Source: Micromonospora terminaliae
Lineage (GTDB): Bacteria; Actinomycetota; Actinomycetes; Mycobacteriales; Micromonosporaceae
Direction: 5' to 3'
Assembly (NCBI RefSeq): GCF_009671205.1
Contig: NZ_CP045309.1
Span: 1,798,001-1,862,000 of the forward strand
Length of the DNA stretch: 64,000 nt
Shown here: piece after piece, positions 31,501 through 51,213 of the stretch
How the letters are laid out: the number at the start of each line of letters is the position of its first letter
Position numbering within the stretch: the first letter of the stretch is position 1
Translations under genes and position numbers: made by a program
The notes under the pieces: generated by a model
What the model was told of the DNA's origin: nothing
Database searches by the model: none
Seen by the model: only the letters and a program-made list of their open reading frames with translations

Positions 31501-34006
31501 GGGAGTGCAGCAGCGCGATCTGGTCCTCCCCGGGCCTAGGGCGGGACGGCAGCGACGCCACGGCCGCGTGGCCCCCGGCGGCCAGGGCGTGGTGCGACCG
31601 GCTCAGCGACGTGAGGGTCTGGCCCGGCCCGACCTCGACGAGCACCTGCGGTCCCTGGGCGAGCAGATGTTCCAGCGCGGGACCGAAGAGCACCGGTTCG
31701 ACGAGCTGGTCGGCCCAGAATGTCGGGTCCGTCGCCTGGTGTGCGGTCATCGTCGTGCCGGTGGCGGCGGAGACGATGGGGATCCGTGGCGCGCGCAGCG
31801 CGACGGCGCCGAAGGCGGAGCGGAACTCGTCGGCCGCCTTCCGCATGGCCTCGGTGTGGAAGGCGTGCGAGGTGCGGATCGGGCGACTGCGCAGGCCCCG
31901 TTCCCGCAGCGTGTCGGCGAGGCCGGCCAGCGCGTCGTGCGGACCGGCCAGCACACTCTGTCGGGGTCCGTTCACCGCCGCCAACTCGACTTCCGCCGAC
32001 AGTAGGTCGGTCAGCTCGTCGGCGCCGGCGGCGACCGCGAGCATGCCGCCGGCCGGCATCCGGTTCATCGCCCGGGCGCGGACCGCGACCAGCGTGACGG
32101 CGTCGGAGAGGCTGACGACCTCGGCGACGGCGGCCGCGGTGAGCTCGCCGATGCTGTGGCCCAGGAGGCGGTGCGGTACGACGCCCCAGGAGCGCCACAG
32201 CTGCGCCAGGGCGTACTCCACCGCGAACAGCAGCGGCTGCGCGACCGTGGTGCTCGCCAACTGCGCGTCGTCGCCCGTACGCCAGGCCTCGGCGACGTCC
32301 GTTCCGGCCGCCGAGAACAGGTGCAGCGTCTCGTCGAGCGCCTCGGCGAAGCGGGGCTCCTGCTGATACAGGTCCTGCGCCATGCCCGCGTACTGAGCGC
32401 CCTGGCCGGGGAAGAGGAAGGCCAGCTCACGCCGTTTTCCGGCGCCGCGGACCACGGCGTTCCCGTCGGCGGCGGTGAGGCCGGTGACCGCCTCCGCAGC
32501 GCTTTCGGCCACCAGGGCGGCTCGATGCGGGTAGGCGCGGCGGCCGTGTTGCAGGGTCGACACGGTCGCCGTGAACGTCCGCTCACCGTGGTCGGCCAGG
32601 TGGGCCCGGATCCGCTCCTGGTAGGTCTCCCGGGCCGCGGCCGTCGCCGCCGACCAGACCAGCAGGCGAGGCCGGGTGGCGGCCGGCTCGGCCACCCGTA
32701 CGGGCGCTTCCTGCAGTACGGCGTGGGCGTTGGTGCCGCCGATGCCGAGGGAGCTGACGGCGGCCAGCCGGGGCTGATCAGCGCGGCGGGGCCAGGGGAC
32801 GGCCTCGCTCGGCAGGTAGAAGGGCGAGCCGTCCAGGTCGAGCTTCGGGTTGACGGCGCTCACGTTGATGGTGGGCGCGATCCGCTCCCGTTCCAGACTG
32901 AGCACGGCACGGATGAACGATGTGACGCCCGCTGCGTGGCCCAGGTGACCGACGTTGGCCTTGACGGAGCTGAGGGCCACGGTGTCGTCAGCGGGGTGCC
33001 CCAGCCGGCGGTACGCGGCCAGCAGGGCGGCCACCTCGATCGGGTCGCCCAGCATGGTGCCGGTGGCGTGCGCCTCGACCAGCCCCACGTGGTTCACGTC
33101 CGCCCCGGCCATCATCATGGCCTCCAGCACCACGTTGGTCTGGCCGGTCACGCCGGGGGCGGTGAAGCCGACCTTGCGGGCGCCGTCGTTGTTGACGGCG
33201 GTGGCTCGTACGACGGCCCGGACCGCGTCACCGTCCGCGAGCGCCTGCGCGAGCTTCTTCAGCACCACGACGCCCACGCCGCTGCCGAAGATCGTGCCGC
33301 TGGCCGCCGCGTCGAACGGGCGGCAGTGCCCGTCCCGGCTGAACGGTCCGTCCATCGCCCAGCGGTGTCCGTGGGTCAGGGGCAGTTCGACCTCGACACC
33401 TCCGGCAAGAGCGAGTTCACACTCCCCGTTGCGGATGGCGGCCACCGCCTGGTGGATGGCGACCAGTGAGCTGGAGCAGGCCGTCTGCACACTCATGGCG
33501 GGCCCGGTGAAGTCCAGCTTGTACGACACCATGGTGGCCAGCGAGCCGAGATTGTTCCAGGTGCCGACCGCGAGGCCGGTGATGCCCGTGGCCGCCCCCG
33601 GCTCCGGGCGCAGGTACAGGTCGACGTACCGGTTGGTGCCGGCGGCGCCGAAGACCCCCACGTCGGTGAGCGAGCCCGGGTCGTAGCCGGCGTTCTCCAC
33701 CGCGGCGTGCGCCGTCTCCAGGAACAGTCGCAACTGCGGGTCGCTGGTGCGTGCCTCCCGAGCGGTCATTCCGAACAGCGCCGCGTCGAACATGTCGAGC
33801 TGCGCCGCTTCGGCGACCGCCCGTACGTACGCGGGGTCGTCGAGGCTGGAGCGGGGAACTCCGGCGGCCAGCAGTTCGTCCTCCGACAGGAAGCGGATGG
33901 ACTCTCGGCCCGCGCTGAGGTTCTGCCAGAGTTGCTCCACGTCGTCGGCGCCCGGGAACCGCCCGGCCATGCCGATCACCGCGATGGGCTCGAGTTCATC
34001 GGCCAT
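28568..34006 (-). CDS. Modular PKS: KS-AT-KR-DH-ACP
   Basis: This is a 1,812-residue single-module PKS. KS spans 5-430 (Cys177 in TACSSSL, His in EAHATGT and NVGHLGHAAG). AT spans about 528-830 (Ser618 in GHSIGE; SHAFH at 713-717, the malonyl signature). KR spans about 1150-1330 (NADPH loop ITGGGGGLG, Ser1288, Tyr1301). DH spans about 1360-1620 (His1367, Asp1541 in HPTLMDA). ACP is at about 1735-1808 (Ser1769 in LGGDSL). It adds a malonate unit and should leave a trans-2-enoyl group. The KR-before-DH order is uncommon; typical modules have DH before KR, while enediyne synthases run KR-DH. No enoylreductase is present. Its start overlaps the upstream NRPS by 11 nt. Downstream the LanB-like gene begins about 28 nt later. 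Confidence 0.95.
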   Translation of the reverse strand: MADELEPIAVIGMAGRFPGADDVEQLWQNLSAGRESIRFLSEDELLAAGVPRSSLDDPAYVRAVAEAAQLDMFDAALFGMTAREARTSDPQLRLFLETAHAAVENAGYDPGSLTDVGVFGAAGTNRYVDLYLRPEPGAATGITGLAVGTWNNLGSLATMVSYKLDFTGPAMSVQTACSSSLVAIHQAVAAIRNGECELALAGGVEVELPLTHGHRWAMDGPFSRDGHCRPFDAAASGTIFGSGVGVVVLKKLAQALADGDAVRAVVRATAVNNDGARKVGFTAPGVTGQTNVVLEAMMMAGADVNHVGLVEAHATGTMLGDPIEVAALLAAYRRLGHPADDTVALSSVKANVGHLGHAAGVTSFIRAVLSLERERIAPTINVSAVNPKLDLDGSPFYLPSEAVPWPRRADQPRLAAVSSLGIGGTNAHAVLQEAPVRVAEPAATRPRLLVWSAATAAARETYQERIRAHLADHGERTFTATVSTLQHGRRAYPHRAALVAESAAEAVTGLTAADGNAVVRGAGKRRELAFLFPGQGAQYAGMAQDLYQQEPRFAEALDETLHLFSAAGTDVAEAWRTGDDAQLASTTVAQPLLFAVEYALAQLWRSWGVVPHRLLGHSIGELTAAAVAEVVSLSDAVTLVAVRARAMNRMPAGGMLAVAAGADELTDLLSAEVELAAVNGPRQSVLAGPHDALAGLADTLRERGLRSRPIRTSHAFHTEAMRKAADEFRSAFGAVALRAPRIPIVSAATGTTMTAHQATDPTFWADQLVEPVLFGPALEHLLAQGPQVLVEVGPGQTLTSLSRSHHALAAGGHAAVASLPSRPRPGEDQIALLHSLATVWTDGHDVDWHAVGHGQPVVRTPLPVYPYQRERFWADPPAAPAAAGPTSPAAEAPPESTRAHSEAAPTTADPTEEQLTADTPVDESPFSVPCWVHVPRRADASHDTAPHALLLAEEDRARDLTVALQRAGIRMVPVPADPGSGSAERSFHLPVRRRGELADLLRDVAAAGRQPLMLVHAWGLSGAAADRADLAALQRPFRELHEVARLVSRVSGLADGARIVVLTRQAVDISGAEVVRPEHALLPPLARTIAEEDQRLTVRLIDLGARVTDDDLAAELADQDGSPVVALRGDLRWVPAERGLDVVPGASPAVRRNGVYLITGGGGGLGIEVARGLARTGQQPVLALVGRSGSVPDDVLDELGALGATVEVHACDVTDATALGRLVDEVTDRRGPVNGVLHLAGRIGSGTVQFTGAADSEATFAPKMAGALSLERVFAGRPRLDFFVCFSSRAALEGQVGGADYAAANAYLDTFVRDTPLVADRLLSISWPAWQGVGMAAGGMLLSAGRAPARRWQTMLSAENDPVTDEHRLGSVPVVPGTRHLDLVVEAFRAEILDGAEEPVALNDVVFQRMLELTSPRRVEVAFNPEGESWAFAVSSAPLTTSSPTDVQTHVRGRVAAWRPEPDTTARRRVDLAELRARLSEHRPLPPFGSDRQAFTLGPRWRTYHQAQADPAGDSQLLVLALPEDYQHEARRHAVHPTLMDAATTSVRDLDKDDIHVPFMYRSVVVHGRLPGRILSHIRRRPDAPTNSIMADLDVLDEDGTVLVEVRGFTMRRATDPAALVSPRRVDEAAESVGIPPEVGVDLLMDLLTGRTPRQVAVRRFRGGRPEPSPADPLTTAAREEARATRPVPAPRTAVPATGRRGPSTPAPAVPAPMPERTPAAEPTPAPAVVEPAPSPSEFADQVRELWTAATGVADLSDDQDFFALGGDSLIAVELMSQVRDRFGVDLSVGAIFDYPTLGSFTEELRRLGAGR

Positions 34007-37000
34007 GGCCCGACTGTCCCTTCCGCTCCTGGTTCAACTGGGTTCGGACGGCCCGGCGTCGGTCGCTGGCGCCGCCGGGCCCGGCCGCGGGCCGCAGGGG
34101 CGCCACGGGCTCGGCAGTCGCGTCCGCTCCGGCGAGCAGCGCGCTGATCTGGCGAACGGTCGGATGTGCGAAGAACGCCGTCGCCGGAGGCGGATCGGGC
34201 ATGGCCTCGGCCAGCAGCGCGTGCACCTGCAGCAGCCTCATCGAGGTGAGACCGGCTTCGAAGAAGTGCTCATCGAGACCGATCCGCCGGCCGATGACCC
34301 CGGCGATGAGGTCGACCAGCCAGCGCTGGGTGTCGGTGGCCGGGGCGTGCCGCAGGCTCTCCCGCGCTGCTTGATCGCCGGTTTCCGCGGGCTGGAGTTC
34401 GGTGGGGTGGAACACCACCTTGTGATTGGCGCTGGTGGCGAGGCGGTCCCGGACGTCGATGCGGGGCGGCACGGCGTGGCCCGGCAGCAGCGACAGCAGG
34501 TGCGAACGCAGTGCCTGCGGGTCGATCGTGGCATCCGGCCGGGGAACGACCTGCAGGGCCAGGACGGGACCGGCCGCGGTGGCGACGGTCCCGGCGACGG
34601 CCTGTGCCACCGGACCCGCGCGCAGCGCGGCGGCCTCCACCTCGGCGAGGTCCAGGCGATGACCGTCGACGTCGATCTGGCGGTCCCGCCGGCCGACGAA
34701 CTGGACCCCGCCGTCCAGGTCGATGCGGCCGACGTCGCCGGTCCGGAAGGCCGGCCGACCGCCCGGGCCGGCGACGAAGCGGTCCGCCGGTCCGCTGTCG
34801 TCCAGGTATCCCTCGGCGAGCAGGGGACCCGCCACCACGATCTCGCCCGGCTCGCCTGTTCCGGCGTCCCGGTCGCCGTCCGCCAGGACCAGCAGCTCGT
34901 TGCCCGCCACGCCCCGGCCGTGCGGCAGCACCTCGTCGTCGGCCCACTGAGACAGCGCGTCCTCGGCGGACTCGCCGTGACCGAGCACCTGGTGACAGGC
35001 TGCCAGCTGCGGGGTCTCGGTGGTGCCGTAGCCGTTGACCACGGCGGCGGGGGTCAGCTGCCGCAGTCGCCGAACCAGCCCGGCCGTGAGTGGGGCACCC
35101 CCGCTGAGCACCAGCCGCACCGTGTCCAGCCGGACCCGCGCCGAGTGGTGTGCCGCGACGAGCAGCTCCAGCAGTCCCGGGGTGGCGTGCAGCACGGTGA
35201 TCCGGTGGTCGGCGAGGAAGCGCAGCAGTGCGACCGGGTCGGCGAGCACCGCCTCCGGAGGTACCGCGACGCTCGCCCCCACGTGCAGCGCGACGAGCAG
35301 GTCGCGCAGCACCGGGTCGTGACCGATCCCGCCGACGAGCGCGAACCGGTCGGCGGCGGTCGGCTGGAAGGCCGTCGCGTACCAGGCGAATGCCGCGCTC
35401 AGTGGCTGCGGACCCACCACAACACCGGCCGGGCGCCCGCCGCTGCCCGAGGTGAACAGGACATGACTCGCGCCGGGCAGCGTCCGCGGCTGTGGAACGC
35501 CGCTGTGCAGCGTCGGCGCCGCGACCGCTTCCGGCGGCACGTCGATCACGGCGGCCGGCCGGAGCTGTCGCTGCTGTTCGGCCAGGCGGGCCTCGGGCAG
35601 GGCCGCGTCGACCAGGGCGATCACCGCCCCCGAGCGCCAGCCGGCGAGCAGAGCCATCGCCAGGCCGGCACTTCGGCGGCCCCGGATCTCCACGACCTGC
35701 CCGGGCGTGACGCCGGCGGCGCTCAGCCGGGCACGGAGGTCCTCGACGGCGGCGTCGAGCGCGCGGTAGCTCAGTGGGCCCTCGGCCGTGTGCAGGGCGG
35801 TGTCGTCACTTCCGCCGTTCAGGGCCCGCGCCGGGGACCAGGCGTCGGCTCCCGCGGCGGCCGGTGCCGGGTCGGCCAACGGCGAGCGCGCCCGCCGCGC
35901 CGCGGTGACCAGGGAGATCTCCCGCGGCGACACGGAGGCGTCGGTCAGTACCTGGTCGAGGACGAGCAGGCATTGTTCGAGCAGTTCCCGGGCCATACCT
36001 GGCCGGACCCGGTCCGCGGCGCGGACCAGCTCGAGGCGGAACCCGTCGGTGTCGCGGTGCAGGTAGAGGTTGAGGTCGAACAGCGCACCCGTCCCCGGCG
36101 CCGGCTGCGCCCGCACCTCGACATCCGGGAGGCGGGGCAGCGCAGCGCTCTGCGTGAGGTCGTTGAACCAGACCTGGAACAACGGGTTGCCGAGCGGCCG
36201 TGCGGGCAGGTCCAGTTCGGCGAGCAGGGCGTCGAAGGTCGGGGTGGCATGGGTGATGGCGCCGACGTGGCGGTCGCGGACATGTCGCAGGACGTCGAGC
36301 AGGTCGCCGCGGCGGCCGGTCTCCAGCACCAGCGGGACGGTCTCGATCAGGAAGCCGACCAGCTGGTGTTCGGCGGCCGTGCGGCGGCGGCTGGCCGGCA
36401 TGCCGACCACCACCTGCTCGGTCCCGCTCCAGCGCGTCAGGACGACGGCCAGGCAACCGAGCAGGAGGACTGCCGGGGTGAGACCGTGGGCACGCAGGAA
36501 CCGATCCACCTGGCTCGTCCGCTCGGCCCCCAGCGCCACCTCCTGGTGGGCGCCGCGCAACGACGGGGCCAGCGAGTGAGCCACCGGCAGCTTCGGGCTC
36601 TCCCGGACCTCGGCGAGCAGGTCCTTCCAGTAGCGCAGGTCGGCCTGCCAGGTGGTGCCGCCCACGAGCTGGGTTTCGGCCACGGCGTACTCGGCGAAGC
36701 TGGGGGCGGGAGCGAAGTCGGGCGCCGCGCCGGTCGACCGGGCGGCGTACGCGGTGGCGAGGTCGGCCACGACGATGTCCGCTGCGGCCTGGTCGGAGAT
36801 GATGTGATGCATCGACAGCGCCAGGCAGGCGTCGGTGCCGTCGGCCGCGCGCAGCAATCCCGCGCGCAGCATGGGCGCCTGATCCATCGGGATCGTGACG
36901 GCCCCCACCCGGCGTACGAACTCCTCGGCCGCCGAGTCCCTCAGCGCGCCGTCGGCGTCCTCGACCGTCAGCTCGGGCCGGGCGTCGTCGTCGTACCGCA

Positions 37001-37478
37001 GCTCCGGGGTGTCGGTGACCCACGCGCGCAGCGCGTCGTGGCGCAGTGCCACGTCGCGGAGAGCGGCGCGCAGCGCGGCGACCTGCACGCGGCCGCGCAG
37101 CCGCAGCGCCGTCACCACGTTGTAGGCGGCCGACTCGGGGTGCAGCCGGCTCACCACCCACAGTCGGCGCTGGCTGGGGGCCAGCGGCGAACGGTCGCGG
37201 GCGCGGTGCTGCTGCGCGGGGGCCGGCGCCGGCGCGGACACCGCCCGTGCGCGAACGTCGGCGAGGGAGGCGTTGTCGCGCATCAACAGGGCCAGCGGAA
37301 CCTCCAGGCCCAGTCGTTCCCGCGCCGCCGCCACGAACCGCAGGGCGGCGAGGGACTGCCCGCCCAGCGTGAGGAAACCCTCGGCCTCGTCCTCCTCGCT
37401 CTCCGGTGGCCCGGCCGCCTCCCACCAGAGGTCGTCGAGTGACACGCCGTCAGGGGATCCATGCGGGCGGTCCGCCAT
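33996..37478 (-). CDS. NRPS: PCP-C-A-PCP with Lys2-like A domain
   Basis: This is a 1,160-residue NRPS. The N-terminal PCP has LGGQSL (Ser42). The C domain spans about 98-530 and has HHIISDQ (224-230), with the usual final Gly replaced by Gln. The A domain spans about 545-1020. The C-terminal carrier has FFEAGLTSM (Ser1079). The A domain has the GHDPVLRDLL block typical of alpha-aminoadipate reductase-like A domains. My pocket reading is D-P-R-H-L-G-G-Q-L-K, which I cannot assign. Its A3 loop is SGSGGRPAG, lacking the usual Lys, though RTGD (A7) and NHK (A10) are kept. The first PCP has no A domain of its own and needs loading in trans. The ATG 37478 has GGAG 8 nt upstream. First gene of the core operon. 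Confidence 0.92.
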   Translation of the reverse strand: MADRPHGSPDGVSLDDLWWEAAGPPESEEDEAEGFLTLGGQSLAALRFVAAARERLGLEVPLALLMRDNASLADVRARAVSAPAPAPAQQHRARDRSPLAPSQRRLWVVSRLHPESAAYNVVTALRLRGRVQVAALRAALRDVALRHDALRAWVTDTPELRYDDDARPELTVEDADGALRDSAAEEFVRRVGAVTIPMDQAPMLRAGLLRAADGTDACLALSMHHIISDQAAADIVVADLATAYAARSTGAAPDFAPAPSFAEYAVAETQLVGGTTWQADLRYWKDLLAEVRESPKLPVAHSLAPSLRGAHQEVALGAERTSQVDRFLRAHGLTPAVLLLGCLAVVLTRWSGTEQVVVGMPASRRRTAAEHQLVGFLIETVPLVLETGRRGDLLDVLRHVRDRHVGAITHATPTFDALLAELDLPARPLGNPLFQVWFNDLTQSAALPRLPDVEVRAQPAPGTGALFDLNLYLHRDTDGFRLELVRAADRVRPGMARELLEQCLLVLDQVLTDASVSPREISLVTAARRARSPLADPAPAAAGADAWSPARALNGGSDDTALHTAEGPLSYRALDAAVEDLRARLSAAGVTPGQVVEIRGRRSAGLAMALLAGWRSGAVIALVDAALPEARLAEQQRQLRPAAVIDVPPEAVAAPTLHSGVPQPRTLPGASHVLFTSGSGGRPAGVVVGPQPLSAAFAWYATAFQPTAADRFALVGGIGHDPVLRDLLVALHVGASVAVPPEAVLADPVALLRFLADHRITVLHATPGLLELLVAAHHSARVRLDTVRLVLSGGAPLTAGLVRRLRQLTPAAVVNGYGTTETPQLAACHQVLGHGESAEDALSQWADDEVLPHGRGVAGNELLVLADGDRDAGTGEPGEIVVAGPLLAEGYLDDSGPADRFVAGPGGRPAFRTGDVGRIDLDGGVQFVGRRDRQIDVDGHRLDLAEVEAAALRAGPVAQAVAGTVATAAGPVLALQVVPRPDATIDPQALRSHLLSLLPGHAVPPRIDVRDRLATSANHKVVFHPTELQPAETGDQAARESLRHAPATDTQRWLVDLIAGVIGRRIGLDEHFFEAGLTSMRLLQVHALLAEAMPDPPPATAFFAHPTVRQISALLAGADATAEPVAPLRPAAGPGGASDRRRAVRTQLNQERKGQSGHGR

Positions 37479-37883
37479 CGGTAGTACTCCGTCCGTCGAA
37501 GCGAGTGCGAGTACGCGCGGTGTCGTCGCTGGTGTGAGGTTCGGGCCAGCGGCGCCTGCCCCCTCGCAGCGTCCGGTCCGTCGTACCTGACGGCCGCCTT
37601 TGAAATGGTGCTGACTGCGGGAAAGCGCCGCTTCTCGCCCATTGCCTCGGGGCCGGCGCCACCGCATCACCCTCCTGAGCTGCACGGAAACGTCTTCCGA
37701 TCTGCGGACAGCAACCGTGAGCAAGCGCGCCCGAATTCGTCGCGCCACGATGGACTGGTGAAACCGCGAGGGAATGGGTGCCGAATGGTTCCGGCGTGAG
37801 CTTCCACCCCTGAAGGCAAATGAAAGAGCCGATCGGCGAGCACGCATGCAGATGACTGCTACGGGCTAGGAGTTACCACGAGC
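37479..37883. other. Divergent promoter region between the two core operons
   Basis: This 405-bp spacer separates the NRPS start (minus) from the luciferase-like monooxygenase start (plus). I see no credible gene in it. It contains the 11-bp-spaced GAATGG repeat described separately. It must hold the promoters for the largest operons of the region, but no clear -35/-10 pair stands out, as expected for activator-dependent promoters. Confidence 0.6.
37772..37788 (+). promoter_or_regulatory. Candidate SARP-type direct repeat (GAATGG, 11-bp period)
   Basis: GAATGG occurs at 37772-37777 and again at 37783-37788, one helical turn apart. This is the spacing of known SARP boxes. It is about 96 nt before the monooxygenase start and inside the divergent core promoter region, with a SARP gene in the cluster. 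The repeat is seen; the link to the SARP is inference. Confidence 0.4.
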
Positions 37884-38915
37884 ATGAAGTTCAGCATCTT
37901 CTACTTCGCCGATGGGGCCTCCGCACGGGACGGGGGTCTCTACCGTCTCCTCATCGACGGCGCGCGGTTCGCCGACGCGCATGGGTTCGAAGCGGTCTGG
38001 ACGCCGGAGCGGCATTTCCATTCTTTCGGCGGGCCTTACGCGAACCCGTCACTGACCAGCGCCGCCGTCGCCGCCGTCACGACGCGTGTGAAGGTCCGCG
38101 CCGGTAGCGTCGTGGCGCCACTGCACCATCCGCTCCGGATCGCCGAGGAGTGGTCGATGGTCGACAACCTGTCGGGTGGGCGGGCCGGCGTCGCCTTCGC
38201 TCCCGGATGGAACCCGGTCGACTTCGCCTTCAGCCCGCAGTCGTACGCCGACCGCGCGCGGGTGGTGGCCGAGACCGTCGACCAGGTCCGCTCGTTCTGG
38301 GCCGGCGAGCCCGCCGAGGTGGTCGACGGCAAGGGGCAGGCCCGACAGGTGCAGCTGTACCCGCGGCCGGTGCAGAAGGAACTACCGATCTGGATCACGA
38401 GCGGTGGTAGCCCTCAGACCTTCGAGACCGCCGGGCGACTCGGCGCGGGTGTCCTGACCCACCTGTTCGATCAGGACATCGACGATCTGGCGCAGAAGAT
38501 CGCGGTCTACCGACGGGCGGCGGAGGCGTCGTCGGCCCGTCCGAACGTGGTCGTCATGCTGCACACCCTGCTCGGGACCTCCCGTGAGGAGGTGCGCTCG
38601 TTGGTGCAGGCTCCGATGAAGGAATACCTACGGAGCTCGTTGGACCTCATGTCGCGCATGTCGGCGGAAGACGAGGACCTCGATCCCGCCCTGGTCGAGG
38701 AGCTGATGAACGAGTTGCTCGACCAGGCTTTCGAGCGTTACTTCGCCCACGGCGCTCTGTTCGGCACCGTGGAGGACGGACAGAAGCGGATCGAGGAGTT
38801 ACGCGCGGTCGGCGTCGACGAGGTCGCGTGCCTCATCGACTTCGGTCTGCCGGACTCGACGGTCATGGAAGGGCTGCGCCATCTCCGGGACCTGAAACAG
38901 TCATGCGACGACTGA
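37884..38915 (+). CDS. Luciferase-like FMN monooxygenase (natural-product type)
   Basis: This 343-residue TIM-barrel protein belongs to the luciferase-like monooxygenase group often found in PKS/NRPS systems (MupA/Atu-type). It shows FADAHGFEAVWTPERHFHSF near residue 35, then GSVVAPLHHPLRIAEEWSMV and LSGGRAGVAFAPGWNPVDF. It uses reduced FMN and oxygen to oxidise a carrier-bound or free intermediate, and a separate flavin reductase is needed. It is clearly paralogous to the monooxygenase domain inside the megasynthase at 40257 (about residues 1833-2178 there). AGGAG lies 11 nt before the ATG. It leads the rightward operon with the MFS and megasynthase genes. Confidence 0.92.
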   Translation: MKFSIFYFADGASARDGGLYRLLIDGARFADAHGFEAVWTPERHFHSFGGPYANPSLTSAAVAAVTTRVKVRAGSVVAPLHHPLRIAEEWSMVDNLSGGRAGVAFAPGWNPVDFAFSPQSYADRARVVAETVDQVRSFWAGEPAEVVDGKGQARQVQLYPRPVQKELPIWITSGGSPQTFETAGRLGAGVLTHLFDQDIDDLAQKIAVYRRAAEASSARPNVVVMLHTLLGTSREEVRSLVQAPMKEYLRSSLDLMSRMSAEDEDLDPALVEELMNELLDQAFERYFAHGALFGTVEDGQKRIEELRAVGVDEVACLIDFGLPDSTVMEGLRHLRDLKQSCDD

Positions 38916-39003
38916 CCCGTGACTCAGATCCGAACGCCTCGCATGGTGGGTCCATTCAGTCGCCACGGGAATAGTGGGCGCTCACGGGTAAGGGCGGGAT
39001 AGA

Positions 39004-40256
39004 TTGCGCCGGCCAACGACGGCAGTCCGCGCGGCACACCCCCTTCGCCTCGTTGTCGCGGCACAGGCATCGTCCACCTACGGCAGTTTCCTCAACATGG
39101 TGGCTCTGGGGCTGTTCACCCTCGATGTCACGGGTTCCACGGTGCAGACCGGGTTGTTCATGGCCGTCCGCCTGGCTGCCGGGGTTCTCATGGCGCCGAT
39201 TGCCGGAGTCCTCGTGGGCCGGTACGCCCGAACCGGCCTGATGGTCACCGCCGACCTGCTCTCGGCCGCCGTTCTCGTGCTGTTGGTCGTGGTTCCGGTG
39301 GAAGCGAAGCCGGCGGTGCTCTACGCGCTCGCCGTCGTGCTCGGCGCCGGCCAGGCCCAATGGGGGGTCGCGCTGCGCAGCGGGCTCCCCGAGCTGGTCG
39401 AGCCCGAGCGGCTCACCCGCGCGAACGCGCAGCTCGTCGCCGTCCGTTCTACGGCCATGCTGCTCGGTTTCGGCACCTCGGGCGTGCTGGTCACCCTCCT
39501 CGGCTACCACGCCGCGTTCCTGGTCGACGCCGCTTCCTATGTCCTCTCCGCGCTGCTGCTGACCAGGGTGGGCAGCTGGCGCCCGCCGATCGCGCCGGTA
39601 CCGGGGCGGCCGGCGGGCCGCCGCCCGCGCCTCGCGCAGGCGCTTTCCGGGATCGCTCCGGTGGTGCTGGCAATGATCGCCGTACGGACCGCCGACGCCT
39701 TCGGTTCCGCGTCGCACAACGTCGGGCTGCCGGTGTACGCGAGCCTGACCCGACCCGACGCGCCCGCCTCGTTCGCCGCCCTGTTCACCACGGCATGGGC
39801 GGTCGGCAGCCTGGTCGTCGGTCGCTGGTTCGCCCGGTCCGGGCAACGGAACGCCGGTCCGGCCTCCCCGGCGGCCTTCGGGGCCGCCACGTGCGCGATG
39901 TCGGCGCTGTTCGTCCTCGCCTTCACCGGGCTTCCGCTGTGGCTCCTGGTCGTCGTCGTGGTCGCGGCCGGGATGGCGGACGGCTACGCCGAGATCAGCT
40001 ACACCACCCGCCTGCAGCACGTCGAGCCGTCCCGCCGAGCCCAGCTGTTCGGCCTGGCCGGTGCGTCGCAGAACGCCGGGTTCGGCCTCGGCATGATCGT
40101 CGGCGCGTTCGCCCTCGACCAGTTCTCGCCGTTCGTGGTGGTCGCCGCTGCGCACGGGCTGGCGCTCGTCTCCGCCGTCGTGTTCGTCATCACCCAGGCC
40201 CGATCCCGGCAGCGCCGGCGGCACCGGCACGCTGCACAGAAAGTCGAGGTTGCCCC

Positions 40257-40260
<4 letters not shown>
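39004..40260 (+). CDS. MFS exporter
   Basis: This is a 418-residue major facilitator with about 12 hydrophobic segments, of the EntS-like MFS_3 group. Features include an A-like motif GVLVGRYARTG after segment 2, GFGTSGVLVTLLGYHAAFLVD mid-protein, and an R-rich cytosolic tail. The start appears to be TTG at 39004, behind a GGGCGGGA stretch; the next in-frame ATG would remove the first membrane segment. The stop overlaps the megasynthase start (GTGA), so exporter and synthase are translationally coupled. This is strong evidence that it exports the product and gives self-resistance. Confidence 0.93.
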
Positions 40261-51137
<10,877 letters not shown>

Positions 51138-51213
51138 CGGCCGGGCGCCGGCTGACCGCCGCGGACGGCCGCCAAGCGCAGCGGCGCGGGCAGGAGACCG
51201 GCCGGACTCCTGG

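Noticed and set aside
39360..40256. Upstream in-frame extension of the megasynthase reading frame through the MFS gene
   Set aside because: The extension is arginine-rich out-of-frame sequence of the MFS gene. The GTG at 40257, overlapping the MFS stop, gives the correct ligase N-terminus.
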